From: Paenibacillus contaminans
Lineage (GTDB): Bacteria; Bacillota; Bacilli; Paenibacillales; NBRC-103111
Assembly (NCBI RefSeq): GCF_003285015.1
Contig: NZ_QMFB01000001.1
Span: 62,001 to 126,000 of the forward strand
Direction: 5' to 3'
DNA length: 64,000 bases
Under the pieces are notes generated by a model, which saw nothing but the letters and a program-made list of their open reading frames with translations, ran no database searches and was not told the origin of the DNA. A program made the position numbers and the translations under genes. Positions 18,247 through 27,123 of this stretch are shown here, one piece after another (position 1 is the first letter of the stretch; the number at the start of each line of letters is the position of its first letter).

Positions 18247-19035
18247 ATGATCGAGCATAAGCAGCCGCATTTGTCCAATATGGAGCTTTGGAGGCAATGG
18301 AAAGAAGACGGAATTCTGCAAGCGAAAAAAAACTTGATCGAGCAGTATTTGCCGCTCGTCGAATTCGTGACGAACCGTCTGGCGATCGGGTTGCCGAAAA
18401 ACGTAAGCAAAGACGATCTCTACAGCCACGGCATCATGGGGCTCATCGACGCTATCGAAAAGTTCGATTATCGTCGCGGCTTGCAGTTTGAAACCTACGC
18501 GTCTTGGCGCATTCGCGGATCTATTATCGACGGACTTCGTCAAGGCGACTGGGTGCCTCGTTCCATTCGGGAGAAAGCGAAGCGGATCGAGGATGCCTAC
18601 CAGAAGCTGGAGCAGAAATATATGCGCTCCGTTACCGATAAGGAAATGAGCGAGTATTTGGAAGTGTCCGAGACGGAATTCAACCAGATGATTCAGGATA
18701 TCGCCGTCACGTCCGTTTGCTCCATCGACGACCCGATTCGCGAAGAGGAGTCGGAAACGAGGCTCTCCTTGCTGATCGACGATAAAGCCAAAAATCCCGA
18801 GTATAAAGTGAACAAGTTTTTCTTGAAGGAGACGCTTGCCAAAGCGATCGAAAGATTGACGGAGAAAGAGCGTACGGTCGTTTCCTTGTTCTATTTCGAC
18901 GACTTGTCGCTTAGCGAAATCGCGGAAGTGATGTCGCTGTCGCCTTCGCGCATCTCGCAGCTGCATTCCAAAGCGATTTTACGGCTTCGCGGATCGTTGA
19001 ACCGGTTTAAAGTACAGCTTTTTGTTGATCAATAA
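18247..19035 (+). CDS. sigD: Flagellar/motility sigma factor SigD (FliA, sigma-28)
   Basis: The 262-residue sigma factor has region 2 (PLVEFVTNRLAIGLP, DDLYSHGIMGLIDAIEKFDY, FETYASWRIRGSIIDGLRQGDWVPRS), region 3 and region 4 with a helix-turn-helix (LSEIAEVMSLSPSRISQLHSKAI). It directs RNA polymerase to late flagellar, chemotaxis and autolysin genes. Its location near the distal end of a long operon matters in B. subtilis, where distance sets SigD level and motility bistability. AAGGAAGG lies about 12 nt upstream. Confidence 0.96.
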   Translation: MIEHKQPHLSNMELWRQWKEDGILQAKKNLIEQYLPLVEFVTNRLAIGLPKNVSKDDLYSHGIMGLIDAIEKFDYRRGLQFETYASWRIRGSIIDGLRQGDWVPRSIREKAKRIEDAYQKLEQKYMRSVTDKEMSEYLEVSETEFNQMIQDIAVTSVCSIDDPIREEESETRLSLLIDDKAKNPEYKVNKFFLKETLAKAIERLTEKERTVVSLFYFDDLSLSEIAEVMSLSPSRISQLHSKAILRLRGSLNRFKVQLFVDQ

Positions 19036-19059
19036 ATTCGGAAGCAAGGGGGGGTTATT

Positions 19060-20469
19060 GTGAGCGATTCCGCTCATCCTTCGGAACATTTCATTAAAGT
19101 GACCGTTTCGGGCGACAAACTGAAAGCTTTTATGCAACTGACGAACCTCGATGAATCGATCCGATTTTCGGTCCTTCAATTGGAAAGCATTCTGCAGGCC
19201 CGACAGGTAACTGTAGGGGTGAAGCGGGATGTTCTCCAGGAGCTTGCGAGCAATCCGTCGGCATTTTACGATGAGAAAGCGGTCGTGGCCGAAGGGGAAC
19301 TGGCGGTTAACGGCGAGGACGGATATGTAACTTTATTACATAACTTGGATCAGGACGGCAAAAAACCGCTCGAGATGGAAGACGGCAAGGTGAACTACAA
19401 GGAAGTGACCGTCTTGAGCAACGTTCGCAAGGGAGAGCTGATTGCCAGGAGAGTCCCTCCGAAGCAAGGGGCTCCCGGCAGAGCGGTCACGGGCGAGGTT
19501 CTGCTGCCCAGAGAGGGAAAGGCGGCCCACTTCAAGAACGGCAAAAATGTCGTCGTCGATAGGGAAGGGCTCCATATGTATGCCGCAATCGACGGGATGA
19601 TCGTCAAGACGGACCGCGACAAAATCAACGTTTTTCCTGTTTTCGAGGTCAACGGAGACGTCGACTACAATATCGGCAATATCGATTTCGTCGGAACCGT
19701 AGTGATCCGCGGCAGCGTGCTGCCCGGCTTTAAGGTGAAAGCTTCGGGAGATATACGCGTTACCGGCGGCGTCGAGGCGGCCGAATTGGAAGCGGGCGGC
19801 TCGATTGAGATCAGCGCGGGCATTCTCGGACAAAATAAGGGCTTGATTAAAGCCGGACTGAATGTCAAAAGCTCGTTTATTCAGGACGGTAATGTGGAAG
19901 CTGCGGGGGACGTAATCGTTACGCAGAGCATTATGCATTCGAACGTTCGTGCGGGAAACAGCGTGGTTTGTCTCGGGGCGAAGGGCCTGATCGTCGGCGG
20001 CATTATTCAAGCCGGCGAGAAGGTGACGGCCCGGACGATCGGCAATTCGATGTCGACGAACACGATTGTTGAGGTAGGTGTGCTTCCGGAGCTGAGAAAC
20101 GAGCTTATCAACTTGAGAAGCCAGCTGAAAACAGGACAGGATAGCCTCGATAAAACGGATAAAGCGCTTGTCATTCTCGATCAGATGGCTGCAGCCGGGC
20201 AACTGACGCCGGATAGACTCAGCATTCGTCTCAAGCTCCAGCTTACCAAAAAACAAACGAACGAAGAATTGTCCCAAATCCGGGAGCGCATACTTGAAAT
20301 CGAAAAATCGTTGTCCGACACGGAAAAGGCCAAGATCGAAGTGCATGCCATCATTTACGGCGGCGCAAAAATCGTTCTCGGCAGGTATACGAAATTTATT
20401 AAAGATCCGCTGCAGCGCGTCGTTTTCCGAATAGCGGACGGGGATGTTTCGTTGGTTCCTTACTTATAA
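19060..20469 (+). CDS. FapA / DUF342 family protein
   Basis: The 469-residue cytoplasmic protein starts at GTG 19060 after GGGGGGG. The N-terminal region is mixed alpha/beta; residues about 180-340 form a beta-helix-like series (VNGDVDYNIGNIDFVGTVVIRGSVLPGF, ASGDIRVTGGVEAAELEAGGSIEI), the DUF342 signature; a coiled coil follows (about 345-430). The related Vibrio FapA affects flagellar assembly and polar targeting. Position just after sigD supports a flagellar link here. The exact biochemical role is not known to me. Confidence 0.85.
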   Translation: MSDSAHPSEHFIKVTVSGDKLKAFMQLTNLDESIRFSVLQLESILQARQVTVGVKRDVLQELASNPSAFYDEKAVVAEGELAVNGEDGYVTLLHNLDQDGKKPLEMEDGKVNYKEVTVLSNVRKGELIARRVPPKQGAPGRAVTGEVLLPREGKAAHFKNGKNVVVDREGLHMYAAIDGMIVKTDRDKINVFPVFEVNGDVDYNIGNIDFVGTVVIRGSVLPGFKVKASGDIRVTGGVEAAELEAGGSIEISAGILGQNKGLIKAGLNVKSSFIQDGNVEAAGDVIVTQSIMHSNVRAGNSVVCLGAKGLIVGGIIQAGEKVTARTIGNSMSTNTIVEVGVLPELRNELINLRSQLKTGQDSLDKTDKALVILDQMAAAGQLTPDRLSIRLKLQLTKKQTNEELSQIRERILEIEKSLSDTEKAKIEVHAIIYGGAKIVLGRYTKFIKDPLQRVVFRIADGDVSLVPYL

Positions 20470-20501
20470 AGATCTGCTTCGGCAGGAAACGAGGTGAGCC
20501 C

Positions 20502-20819
20502 ATGAACTTCAAACCGGTAGATCTGCAGCTTGCTGTTCATCGAAACGGCGATGCCGGACAGCTGCAAAATCAATTGCAGCAAAAACCGATGCTCGATCAA
20601 GCCGCAGCGGCGAGCGCCATGCACAAAAACGCGGAAGTGAATCGTACGCGAAGCGAGAAAAGCGAAGCGTCCGCCAAAGCGAGCGTTCGCGATGAGCGCA
20701 AACGGGCGAAGCAGAACAGGAATGCGGGAGATACGAACGGGCCGAACAAAGATACGGATAGCGCTGCGCCAAGCTGCGAGCATCCGTACAAGGGGCATCG
20801 GATCGATTTGTCGCTATAG
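20502..20819 (+). CDS. Small charged protein of unknown function, flagellar operon tail
   Basis: The 105-residue protein is highly hydrophilic, rich in Lys/Arg/Ala/Asn in the middle (about 45-85) and probably disordered, with ordered-looking ends: MNFKPVDLQLAVHRNGDAG and HPYKGHRIDLSL. The C-terminal pattern of a Pro-Tyr/Phe-Lys-Gly-His followed by an aliphatic IDLSL strand looks conserved rather than random. A clear GAGGTGAG precedes the ATG. No signal peptide or membrane helix is seen. It sits between the DUF342 gene and a SwrB-like gene, so a motility role is plausible but unproven. Confidence 0.7.
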   Translation: MNFKPVDLQLAVHRNGDAGQLQNQLQQKPMLDQAAAASAMHKNAEVNRTRSEKSEASAKASVRDERKRAKQNRNAGDTNGPNKDTDSAAPSCEHPYKGHRIDLSL

Positions 20820-20857
20820 CTTTCTTGTCGTGCTGAACTGAAGAAAAGAGGTCTATC

Positions 20858-21442
20858 ATGGAAGATTGGGTCATGCTCTCTTTGCTCGGAGTCGGGTGCA
20901 TCGTCGCCTCGCGCTTCATACCGGACAAAGCGTCGGCTCCTGCCGCCAATATGGTAAGGGAGCTCGAGGAAACGATGGAGCATTTCGCGTCGGAAATCGA
21001 GGAAGAGAACAAGCAATTGCTTGACTCGGTATCGCAAATGAAACAGACGCACGAGCAACAGGTCAACAAGCTGACGCACAAAATCGAAACGCTCGAAAAG
21101 CAAAGTCACGAGCTTTCGAGCGAATTAAAGCAGCTGATTTTCAGCAAATTGCAAGCAATTGAAAATGGAAACGCTTATCCGGCTGCGGCATCTGCAAGTG
21201 AAACGATTAGCGAGAAGCAGGAAGACAAGACTCCGCTAATTCCCTCCTCCGCCGTCGAGCAGCGCGAGGACGAACAGCAGCAAACGGTATCGATCGGTTT
21301 GCGTGATCGATTTGCACATATATTCGACCTGTATGACGAAGGGAAATCGATCGAGCATATCGCCAAGAAGCTGGGACTTACGAAAGGCGAAATCAACTTG
21401 ATCCTGCAGCTCGCCAAACAGGAGGAAGAGAATCGTGAATAA
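20858..21442 (+). CDS. SwrB-like membrane protein with coiled coil and C-terminal helix-turn-helix (DUF6115-like)
   Basis: The 194-residue protein has one N-terminal transmembrane segment (about 4-20, WVMLSLLGVGCIVASRF), a long coiled coil (about 35-105) and a C-terminal helix-turn-helix-like motif (LYDEGKSIEHIAKKLGLTKGEINLILQLAKQ). The architecture matches SwrB, encoded at the end of the B. subtilis fla/che operon just after sigD, which helps activate FliP export. Sequence similarity to SwrB cannot be judged precisely by eye, so no gene symbol is assigned. AAGAGG lies upstream and it overlaps the next gene by 8 nt. Confidence 0.75.
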   Translation: MEDWVMLSLLGVGCIVASRFIPDKASAPAANMVRELEETMEHFASEIEEENKQLLDSVSQMKQTHEQQVNKLTHKIETLEKQSHELSSELKQLIFSKLQAIENGNAYPAAASASETISEKQEDKTPLIPSSAVEQREDEQQQTVSIGLRDRFAHIFDLYDEGKSIEHIAKKLGLTKGEINLILQLAKQEEENRE

Positions 21443-22058
21443 GCTGCGAAATGTTTTAGCCGGATTCGGCGCCGGTCTCATCGTCGCTTCCATCACGCTG
21501 CAGCTGACTTCGTCCTCCGGCGGACCTAATGAGACTTCGCAGTCTTCATCCGGCTCCACGCAGCTCGACGAAAGCAATGTGAAGAAGTGGGCGGAAGAAA
21601 ACGGCTATCAATTGGTTAAAAAAGAAGCGAAAGCGGCTTCGGCATTGAACCCTGCAGCGAGTCCTGCAGCAAGCCCATCGGCCGCTCCTGCAGCAAGTCC
21701 TACGGCGAGTCCTGCGTCAAGCCCTACGTCAAGCCCTGCGGCAAGTCCATCGGCAGCGCGCGATGCCGCCGTCTCGCCATCGCCGACACCATCGCCGACT
21801 TCGCTCCAAACGCCGGAGATATCCCCTCCCGTAACGCCTGTCGAGCCTAAGAGCGTCACCATACCGGGAGGCGTCAGTTCGACGCAGGTCGGGGAAATCT
21901 TGGCTGATGCAGGCATTGTCGACAAGTCCGCATTCGACCAGGCGCTTCGTCAAGCTCAGGCGTTCACGAAGATTCGCAGCGGCACGTATACGTTTTCTCC
22001 TGGCGAAGACCCGCAGAACATCATCGATGAATTAACGAAGGTTCCGAAGTTTCAATAA
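21435..22058 (+). CDS. Membrane-anchored protein with Pro/Ser/Ala repeat linker and YceG/MltG-like domain
   Basis: The 207-residue protein starts at GTG 21435 inside the preceding gene (GAGGAAGAG upstream). It has an N-terminal transmembrane anchor (about 8-25), a low-complexity linker with PAASP/PTASP/PSSP-type repeats (about 72-130) and a C-terminal domain. That domain (VTIPGGVSSTQVGEILADAG, then IRSGTYTFSPGEDPQNIIDEL) resembles the LysM-like N-terminal part of MltG/YceG transglycosylases. The catalytic lyase domain is absent, so it should bind or sense cell wall rather than cut it. It is the last gene of the motility block. Confidence 0.75.
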   Translation: MNKLRNVLAGFGAGLIVASITLQLTSSSGGPNETSQSSSGSTQLDESNVKKWAEENGYQLVKKEAKAASALNPAASPAASPSAAPAASPTASPASSPTSSPAASPSAARDAAVSPSPTPSPTSLQTPEISPPVTPVEPKSVTIPGGVSSTQVGEILADAGIVDKSAFDQALRQAQAFTKIRSGTYTFSPGEDPQNIIDELTKVPKFQ

Positions 22059-22142
22059 GGATGCGGGGCGGGCGCGTGAAAGACGCCGCAGCCGCGTATT
22101 CTTGTTAGGAAAGTCGTTCATGGATGCGGCTCTAAACTTGCG

Positions 22143-22275
22143 CTAAACGCCGGCGTTTAGGTCGCCAGGAGGCATTTACCCTCGAAATTTCAGAAAATAT
22201 ATCTCTGCCGATCGATCGATTTCCCGGTAAACGCGCCTGCCCTTAAATGGCAGCGTAGCCGTTTATCTTTGAAGA
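22143..22275 (+). repeat. Structured intergenic repeat, copy A
   Basis: This element lies in the 394-nt gap between the last motility gene and rpsB. It opens with a perfect 18-nt palindrome (CTAAACGCC/GGCGTTTAG, 22143-22160). The core contains CCTCGAAAT, TCAGAA, ATCTC and TCGATTTCCCGGTAAAC (22215-22232 region), and it ends AGCCGTTTA and GAAGAAG. TTTACC and GAAAT upstream pair with ATTTC and GGTAAA downstream, enclosing a CAG/CTG hairpin; a CTGCC/GGCAG hairpin follows. The same blocks in the same order occur near 28355-28495. I know no named family for it. Confidence 0.65.
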
Positions 22276-22299
22276 AGTTTCATGTTGTTAAGGGAAGTG

Positions 22300-22329
22300 T
22301 TGCAACGATTCTGTCAGTTATGGTATAGT
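22300..22329 (+). promoter_or_regulatory. Sigma-A-type promoter for rpsB
   Basis: TTGCAA (22300-22305), an 18-nt spacer and TATAGT (22324-22329) lie 123 nt before the rpsB start. This implies a leader of roughly 115 nt. Strong expression is expected for a ribosomal protein gene. Confidence 0.65.
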
Positions 22330-22353
22330 TATTGTCGGCGTTGAAAAACACAC

Positions 22354-22412
22354 GTCGATCAATTCGCGCAAAGGTGCTTTTTTCGAAAAGTTTTGCGATG
22401 AAGATGCGATCG
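22354..22412 (+). promoter_or_regulatory. Candidate structured rpsB leader
   Basis: Nested complementary segments sit inside the predicted rpsB 5' leader: CGATC (22356-22360) with GATCG (22408-22412), and CGCAAA (22367-22372) with TTTGCG (22392-22397). There is no T-run, so a terminator is unlikely. Autogenous control by S2 is possible by analogy with other ribosomal protein leaders, but this is inference. Confidence 0.35.
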
Positions 22413-22452
22413 GCGGAGGCCACAAAAACCAAACTTGAGGAGGTGAGTGAAG

Positions 22453-23151
22453 ATGGCAGTCATTTCGATGAAACAGCTGCTTGAGGCTGGTGTACATTTC
22501 GGACACCAAACTCGTCGCTGGAACCCGAAAATGGATAAATACATCTTCACCGAAAGAAACGGCATTTACATTATCGACCTGCAAAAAACGGTTAAAAAGG
22601 TCGAGGAGGCTTACAACTTCGTTAAGTCTGTTGCCGCTGAGAATGGAACGTTCCTGTTCGTAGGAACAAAGAAACAAGCGCAAGATTCCGTTAAAGAAGA
22701 AGCGGAACGTTGCGGTATGTTCTACATCAACCAACGTTGGCTCGGCGGAACGCTGACCAACTTCCAAACGATCCAAAAACGGATCGACCGCCTCCACCAG
22801 CTGGAGAAATGGGAACAAGACGGTACGTTCGAAGTTCTTCCGAAGAAAGAAGTTATCATTCTTCGTAAAGAAATGGAACGTCTGGAGAAATTCCTGGGCG
22901 GCATCAAAGGCATGAAAGGCCTGCCAAGCGCATTGTTCATCATCGACCCGCGCAAAGAGCGCATCGCGGTCGCTGAAGCGCGCAAGCTTGGTATCCCAAT
23001 TGTCGGTATCGTCGACACCAACTGCGATCCGGATGAGATCGACTATGTCATCCCGGGTAACGACGACGCGATTCGCGCGGTCAAGCTGTTGACGGCGAAA
23101 ATTGCCGATGCGGTTATCGAAGCTCATCAAGGCGAGCAAACAACTGCTTAA
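22453..23151 (+). CDS. rpsB: Small ribosomal subunit protein uS2
   Basis: The 232-residue protein [20 protein letters not shown] is followed by the S2 signatures [35 protein letters not shown] segment and [26 protein letters not shown]2 binds late on the 30S head-body junction and helps recruit S1. ATG 22453 is chosen; GGAGGTGAG (from 22439) lies 7 nt upstream, and the in-frame GTG 22447 falls inside the site. A strong terminator separates it from tsf. Confidence 0.97.
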   Translation: MAVISMKQLLEAGVHFGHQTRRWNPKMDKYIFTERNGIYIIDLQKTVKKVEEAYNFVKSVAAENGTFLFVGTKKQAQDSVKEEAERCGMFYINQRWLGGTLTNFQTIQKRIDRLHQLEKWEQDGTFEVLPKKEVIILRKEMERLEKFLGGIKGMKGLPSALFIIDPRKERIAVAEARKLGIPIVGIVDTNCDPDEIDYVIPGNDDAIRAVKLLTAKIADAVIEAHQGEQTTA

Positions 23152-23173
23152 ACCCAAATGTGAACGCAACAAG

Positions 23174-23218
23174 AAAGGGTGGGTTGAAGGTGAATAACCT
23201 ATCACCCGCCCTTTTTTT
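23174..23218 (+). terminator. Intrinsic terminator after rpsB
   Basis: AAAGGGTGGGT (23174-23184) pairs with ACCCGCCCTTT (23204-23214, one G-T wobble) and is followed by a T7 run. A small GGT/ACC stem can form in the loop. It may allow partial read-through to tsf. Confidence 0.85.
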
Positions 23219-23254
23219 GAAGGAAAACGAATTGAAGATTTTGGAATTTCCACC

Positions 23255-23304
23255 CCCGCAGCGAACCTTGGAAAAGCTGTCATAGCTCTTCGTCGCTTTG
23301 CGGG
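23255..23304 (+). promoter_or_regulatory. Leader hairpin upstream of tsf
   Basis: CCCGCA plus GCGA (23255-23264) pair with TCGC and TGCGGG (23293-23304), with an inner AGCT/AGCT stem. It lies 22 nt before the tsf start codon and has no T-run. It may be a regulatory or stabilising leader structure; no function is established from the sequence. Confidence 0.35.
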
Positions 23305-23326
23305 ATTACTAAAGGAGGATATACGA

Positions 23327-23980
23327 ATGTCAGCAGTTAGTGCAGCAATGGTTAAAGAATTGCGTGAAAAAACAGGAGCAGGGATGCTCGATTGTAAAAA
23401 AGCTTTAGAAGCGGCAAACGGCGATATGACGAAAGCAATCGAAGTATTGCGCGAGAAAGGCCTTGCAGCGGCTGCTAATAAAGCGGGACGTATTGCAACG
23501 GAAGGCGCCGTAGGCTCCTACATCCACGCAGGCGGACGGATCGGCGTTCTCGTCGAAATCAACTGCGAAACGGATTTCGTAGCGAAAACCGACCAATTCA
23601 AAGACTTCGTTAAAGATATCGCGATGCACATTTCGGCATCCAACCCGAAATTCATCAGCCGCGACGAAGTTCCGCTAGAAGAGCTCGAGAAAGAACGCGA
23701 AATTTTGAAAGCTCAAGCATTGAACGAAGGCAAGCCAGCGCATATCGTCGATAAAATGGTCGAAGGACGTCTTTCCAAATACTACGAAGAGTTCTGTTTG
23801 CTGGAACAATCGTTCATTAAAGACCCTGACAAAACGATCGAAACGCTCGTTAAAGAGAAAATCGCTACAATCGGCGAAAACATCTCGATCCGTCGTTTCG
23901 TCCGCTTCGAGCTTGGAGAAGGCCTTGAGAAAAAAGTGGATAATTTCGTTGAAGAAGTAATGGCTCAAGCTAAAATGTAA
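23327..23980 (+). CDS. tsf: Elongation factor Ts (short form)
   Basis: The protein has the N-terminal UBA domain ([43 protein letters not shown]) and the core motif [14 protein letters not shown] that inserts into EF-Tu. It recycles EF-Tu-GDP to EF-Tu-GTP. At 217 residues it is shorter than the B. subtilis protein (about 293), lacking much of the second core subdomain, and nearer to the compact Thermus type. AAGGAGG lies about 8 nt before the ATG. Confidence 0.96.
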   Translation: MSAVSAAMVKELREKTGAGMLDCKKALEAANGDMTKAIEVLREKGLAAAANKAGRIATEGAVGSYIHAGGRIGVLVEINCETDFVAKTDQFKDFVKDIAMHISASNPKFISRDEVPLEELEKEREILKAQALNEGKPAHIVDKMVEGRLSKYYEEFCLLEQSFIKDPDKTIETLVKEKIATIGENISIRRFVRFELGEGLEKKVDNFVEEVMAQAKM

Positions 23981-23999
23981 TAGTCGGCTAAACGAAGAT

Positions 24000-24028
24000 G
24001 GAACACCTTATCGTGTTCCTTCTTTTTT
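24000..24028 (+). terminator. Intrinsic terminator after tsf
   Basis: GGAACAC (24000-24006) and GTGTTCC (24013-24019) form a perfect 7-bp stem with a 6-nt loop, followed by TTCTTTTTT. pyrH then needs its own promoter or read-through. Confidence 0.88.
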
Positions 24029-24053
24029 CAAAGATAGGCAAGTATGCGACTAA

Positions 24054-24829
<776 letters not shown>

Positions 24830-24830
<1 letters not shown>

Positions 24831-25387
24831 TGCCGCAATCGGTCAAAAAAAATGCCGATGAACGTATGGAGAAAGCGATCGCTTCTTTGAAAAAAGAACT
24901 TGCCTCGCTGCGCGCAGGCCGTGCTACTCCCGCGCTTCTCGACAGAATCCAAGTCGAATATTACGGTGCTATGACACCTGTCAACCAATTGGCGAACATC
25001 AATACGCCGGATTCCCGCACGCTGATGATTCAGCCATGGGACAAAAGCTCGATCGGCGCGATCGAGAAAGCGATCATGAAATCCGATCTCGGGCTGACGC
25101 CTTCGAACGACGGATCGTCGATCCGAATCGTCATTCCCGCACTAACGGAAGAACGCCGTACCGAGCTTGTCAAAATGACTCGCAAATCCGGCGAAGAAGC
25201 GAAGGTTGCCATCCGCAACATTCGACGCGACGCGAATGACGACATTAAGAAGCTTGAGAAATCGGCCGGATTGCCGGAAGACGAATCTCGCCGTCATCAG
25301 GATGACGTGCAAAAAGCGACAGACAAATTTATCGCCGAAATCGACAAGACGCTGGCGGCTAAAGAGAAAGAAATCATGGAAGTGTAA
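24830..25387 (+). CDS. frr: Ribosome recycling factor
   Basis: The 185-residue protein has the RRF pattern: [47 protein letters not shown] and [31 protein letters not shown]. With EF-G it splits post-termination ribosomes. It overlaps the pyrH stop by one base; GGGAG lies just upstream in pyrH. A terminator follows. Confidence 0.97.
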
Positions 25388-25400
25388 GAAAACGTTTGGA

Positions 25401-25430
25401 CCCCCAGTTAGGTGGGGGCTTTTCGCTTTT
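25401..25430 (+). terminator. Intrinsic terminator after frr
   Basis: CCCCCA (25401-25406) pairs with TGGGGG (25413-25418) around a 6-nt loop, followed by CTTTTCGCTTTTT. It ends about 45 nt before the uppS start. Confidence 0.8.
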
Positions 25431-25476
25431 TCGTAATTTTCTGAATGCGTTCGAATCCGTATGGGGGAAACTTGGA

Positions 25477-26244
25477 ATGAAGCGTTTCTTTAAAAAGCTA
25501 GTCGGTGCGAACAACGCTGAGGAGAAATCCGACATTACGGCCACCAATGTTCCACATCACGTTGCCGTTATTATGGATGGAAACGGTAGATGGGCGCAGC
25601 AGCGTGGATTGCCGAGAGTAGCGGGACATCATGCCGGAATGAAAAACGTTAAGAAAATAACCGTAGCTGCAAACGATATCGGCGTTAAAGTGCTGACGTT
25701 GTACGCGTTCTCGACGGAAAACTGGAAGCGTCCGCGCGACGAGGTCGACTTTTTGATGAAGCTGCCGCAGGAGTTTTTTCCGCTTGAGATCGAGGAGCTT
25801 ATCGAAAAAAACGTCCAAATCCGAATGACGGGGTGGAAGGAAGACATTCCGCCGCATACGCTTAGGGTCGTAGAAGAAGCGATAGCGAAGACGCAGCACA
25901 ATGACGGGCTTATTTTGAACTTTGCGTTTAATTACGGCAGCCGCAGAGAAATGCTGGAAGCGATGAGGCAGCTGTTTCAGGAGATGAACGAGGGCAAGCT
26001 AACGCCGAAGGAACTTTCCGAAGAGCATGTGAGCAAACATCTCTTGACGTCCGATTTGCCGGATCCGGATCTATTGATTCGCACCAGCGGCGAATTGCGT
26101 CTCAGCAACTTTATGCTTTGGCAGCTTGCCTATTCGGAGTTTTGGTTTACGCAGAAATATTGGCCGGATTTTACGGAAGAAATATTTTATGAATCGATTC
26201 GTGAATATCAGCGGCGTGTCAGGCGGTACGGCGGTTTGAAATAA
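25477..26244 (+). CDS. uppS: Undecaprenyl pyrophosphate synthase (cis-prenyltransferase)
   Basis: The 255-residue enzyme shows HHVAVIMDGNGRWAQQRG with catalytic D34, GHHAGMKNVKKI, TLYAFSTENWKRP and the C-terminal DLLIRTSGELRLSNFMLWQLAYSE signature. It extends farnesyl diphosphate to the C55 lipid carrier for peptidoglycan and teichoic acid. ATG 25477 follows GGGGGAAA at about 7 nt. A longer frame from 25396 would run through the frr terminator and is rejected. uppS, cdsA, dxr and rseP follow Bacillus order. Confidence 0.96.
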   Translation: MKRFFKKLVGANNAEEKSDITATNVPHHVAVIMDGNGRWAQQRGLPRVAGHHAGMKNVKKITVAANDIGVKVLTLYAFSTENWKRPRDEVDFLMKLPQEFFPLEIEELIEKNVQIRMTGWKEDIPPHTLRVVEEAIAKTQHNDGLILNFAFNYGSRREMLEAMRQLFQEMNEGKLTPKELSEEHVSKHLLTSDLPDPDLLIRTSGELRLSNFMLWQLAYSEFWFTQKYWPDFTEEIFYESIREYQRRVRRYGGLK

Positions 26245-26286
26245 ATCGCAGACGCTGTCACGCCGTCTGGTTGGAGGAATGATGTT

Positions 26287-27084
26287 TTGAAGCAGCGAAT
26301 CATTACCGGGGTTTTAGCAGGGGTCCCATTTTTGGCCTTTTTGTATTTCGGCGGATATTGGTACGCTACCTTGCTTTTTGTACTAGCCTGCATCGGCTAT
26401 GACGAGTTCATGCGGATGTGCGGAATCGCCAAAAATATGCCGCTGCGAATAATCGGCTTGGCGGGCATATTCGTGCTTGTCGATCCGTGGCAGCTGCAAT
26501 GGATCGCGGACAACCTGCCGGTTCAAGCGATCATCTGGGTCATCATGCTGTTGTTTTTCGTATTGACCGTAACGACCAAAAACAAGGTGACGGTCGATCA
26601 AGTCGCCTTGCTCTTTTTGGCTGTCGTTTACATAGGCTACGGCTTTCATTACATGATCGCCACCCGAATGCCGGAGCAAGGCTTGTTTTGGACATGTCTT
26701 GTATTCATCTGCATTTGGATAACGGATTCCGGCGCGTATTTTACGGGTCGGGCGATCGGCAAAACACCGCTATGGCCTGCGATAAGTCCGAAGAAAACGG
26801 TAGAGGGCGCACTCGGAGGTGTAGTTTTGTCCGTTATCGCCGCCATACTGTTCGCTCTAGCAAAGCCAGAGCTGCTTAGCGTCGGACGAGCCGTTTCGCT
26901 AGGTATCGTAATCGCCATAGTCGGTCAGATGGGCGACTTGATTCAATCCGCTTATAAGCGGGTGAAGGGTATCAAAGATACGGGGAATCTATTGCCCGGG
27001 CATGGCGGCGTTCTTGACCGCGTCGACAGCTGGCTGATCGTTTTTCCTTTCGTCAATCTGCTTTCGGTGCTGCCGTCCATGTAG
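26287..27084 (+). CDS. cdsA: Phosphatidate cytidylyltransferase
   Basis: The 265-residue protein has about eight hydrophobic segments and ends with the family signature GQMGDLIQSAYKRVKGIKDT then LPGHGGVLDRVDSW. It makes CDP-diacylglycerol from phosphatidate and CTP, the branch point of phospholipid synthesis. TTG 26287 follows GGAGG (26273-26277) at 9 nt. It lies between uppS and dxr as in B. subtilis. Confidence 0.95.
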   Translation: MKQRIITGVLAGVPFLAFLYFGGYWYATLLFVLACIGYDEFMRMCGIAKNMPLRIIGLAGIFVLVDPWQLQWIADNLPVQAIIWVIMLLFFVLTVTTKNKVTVDQVALLFLAVVYIGYGFHYMIATRMPEQGLFWTCLVFICIWITDSGAYFTGRAIGKTPLWPAISPKKTVEGALGGVVLSVIAAILFALAKPELLSVGRAVSLGIVIAIVGQMGDLIQSAYKRVKGIKDTGNLLPGHGGVLDRVDSWLIVFPFVNLLSVLPSM

Positions 27085-27123
27085 GACGCTGACTAGGAGT
27101 CAAGCCTTACAAAGAGGTGCTGG

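Noticed and set aside
22207..22214. GCCGATCG resembling a sigma-D -10 box upstream of rpsB
   Set aside because: No TAAA lies 15 nt upstream; the bases belong to the repeat core.
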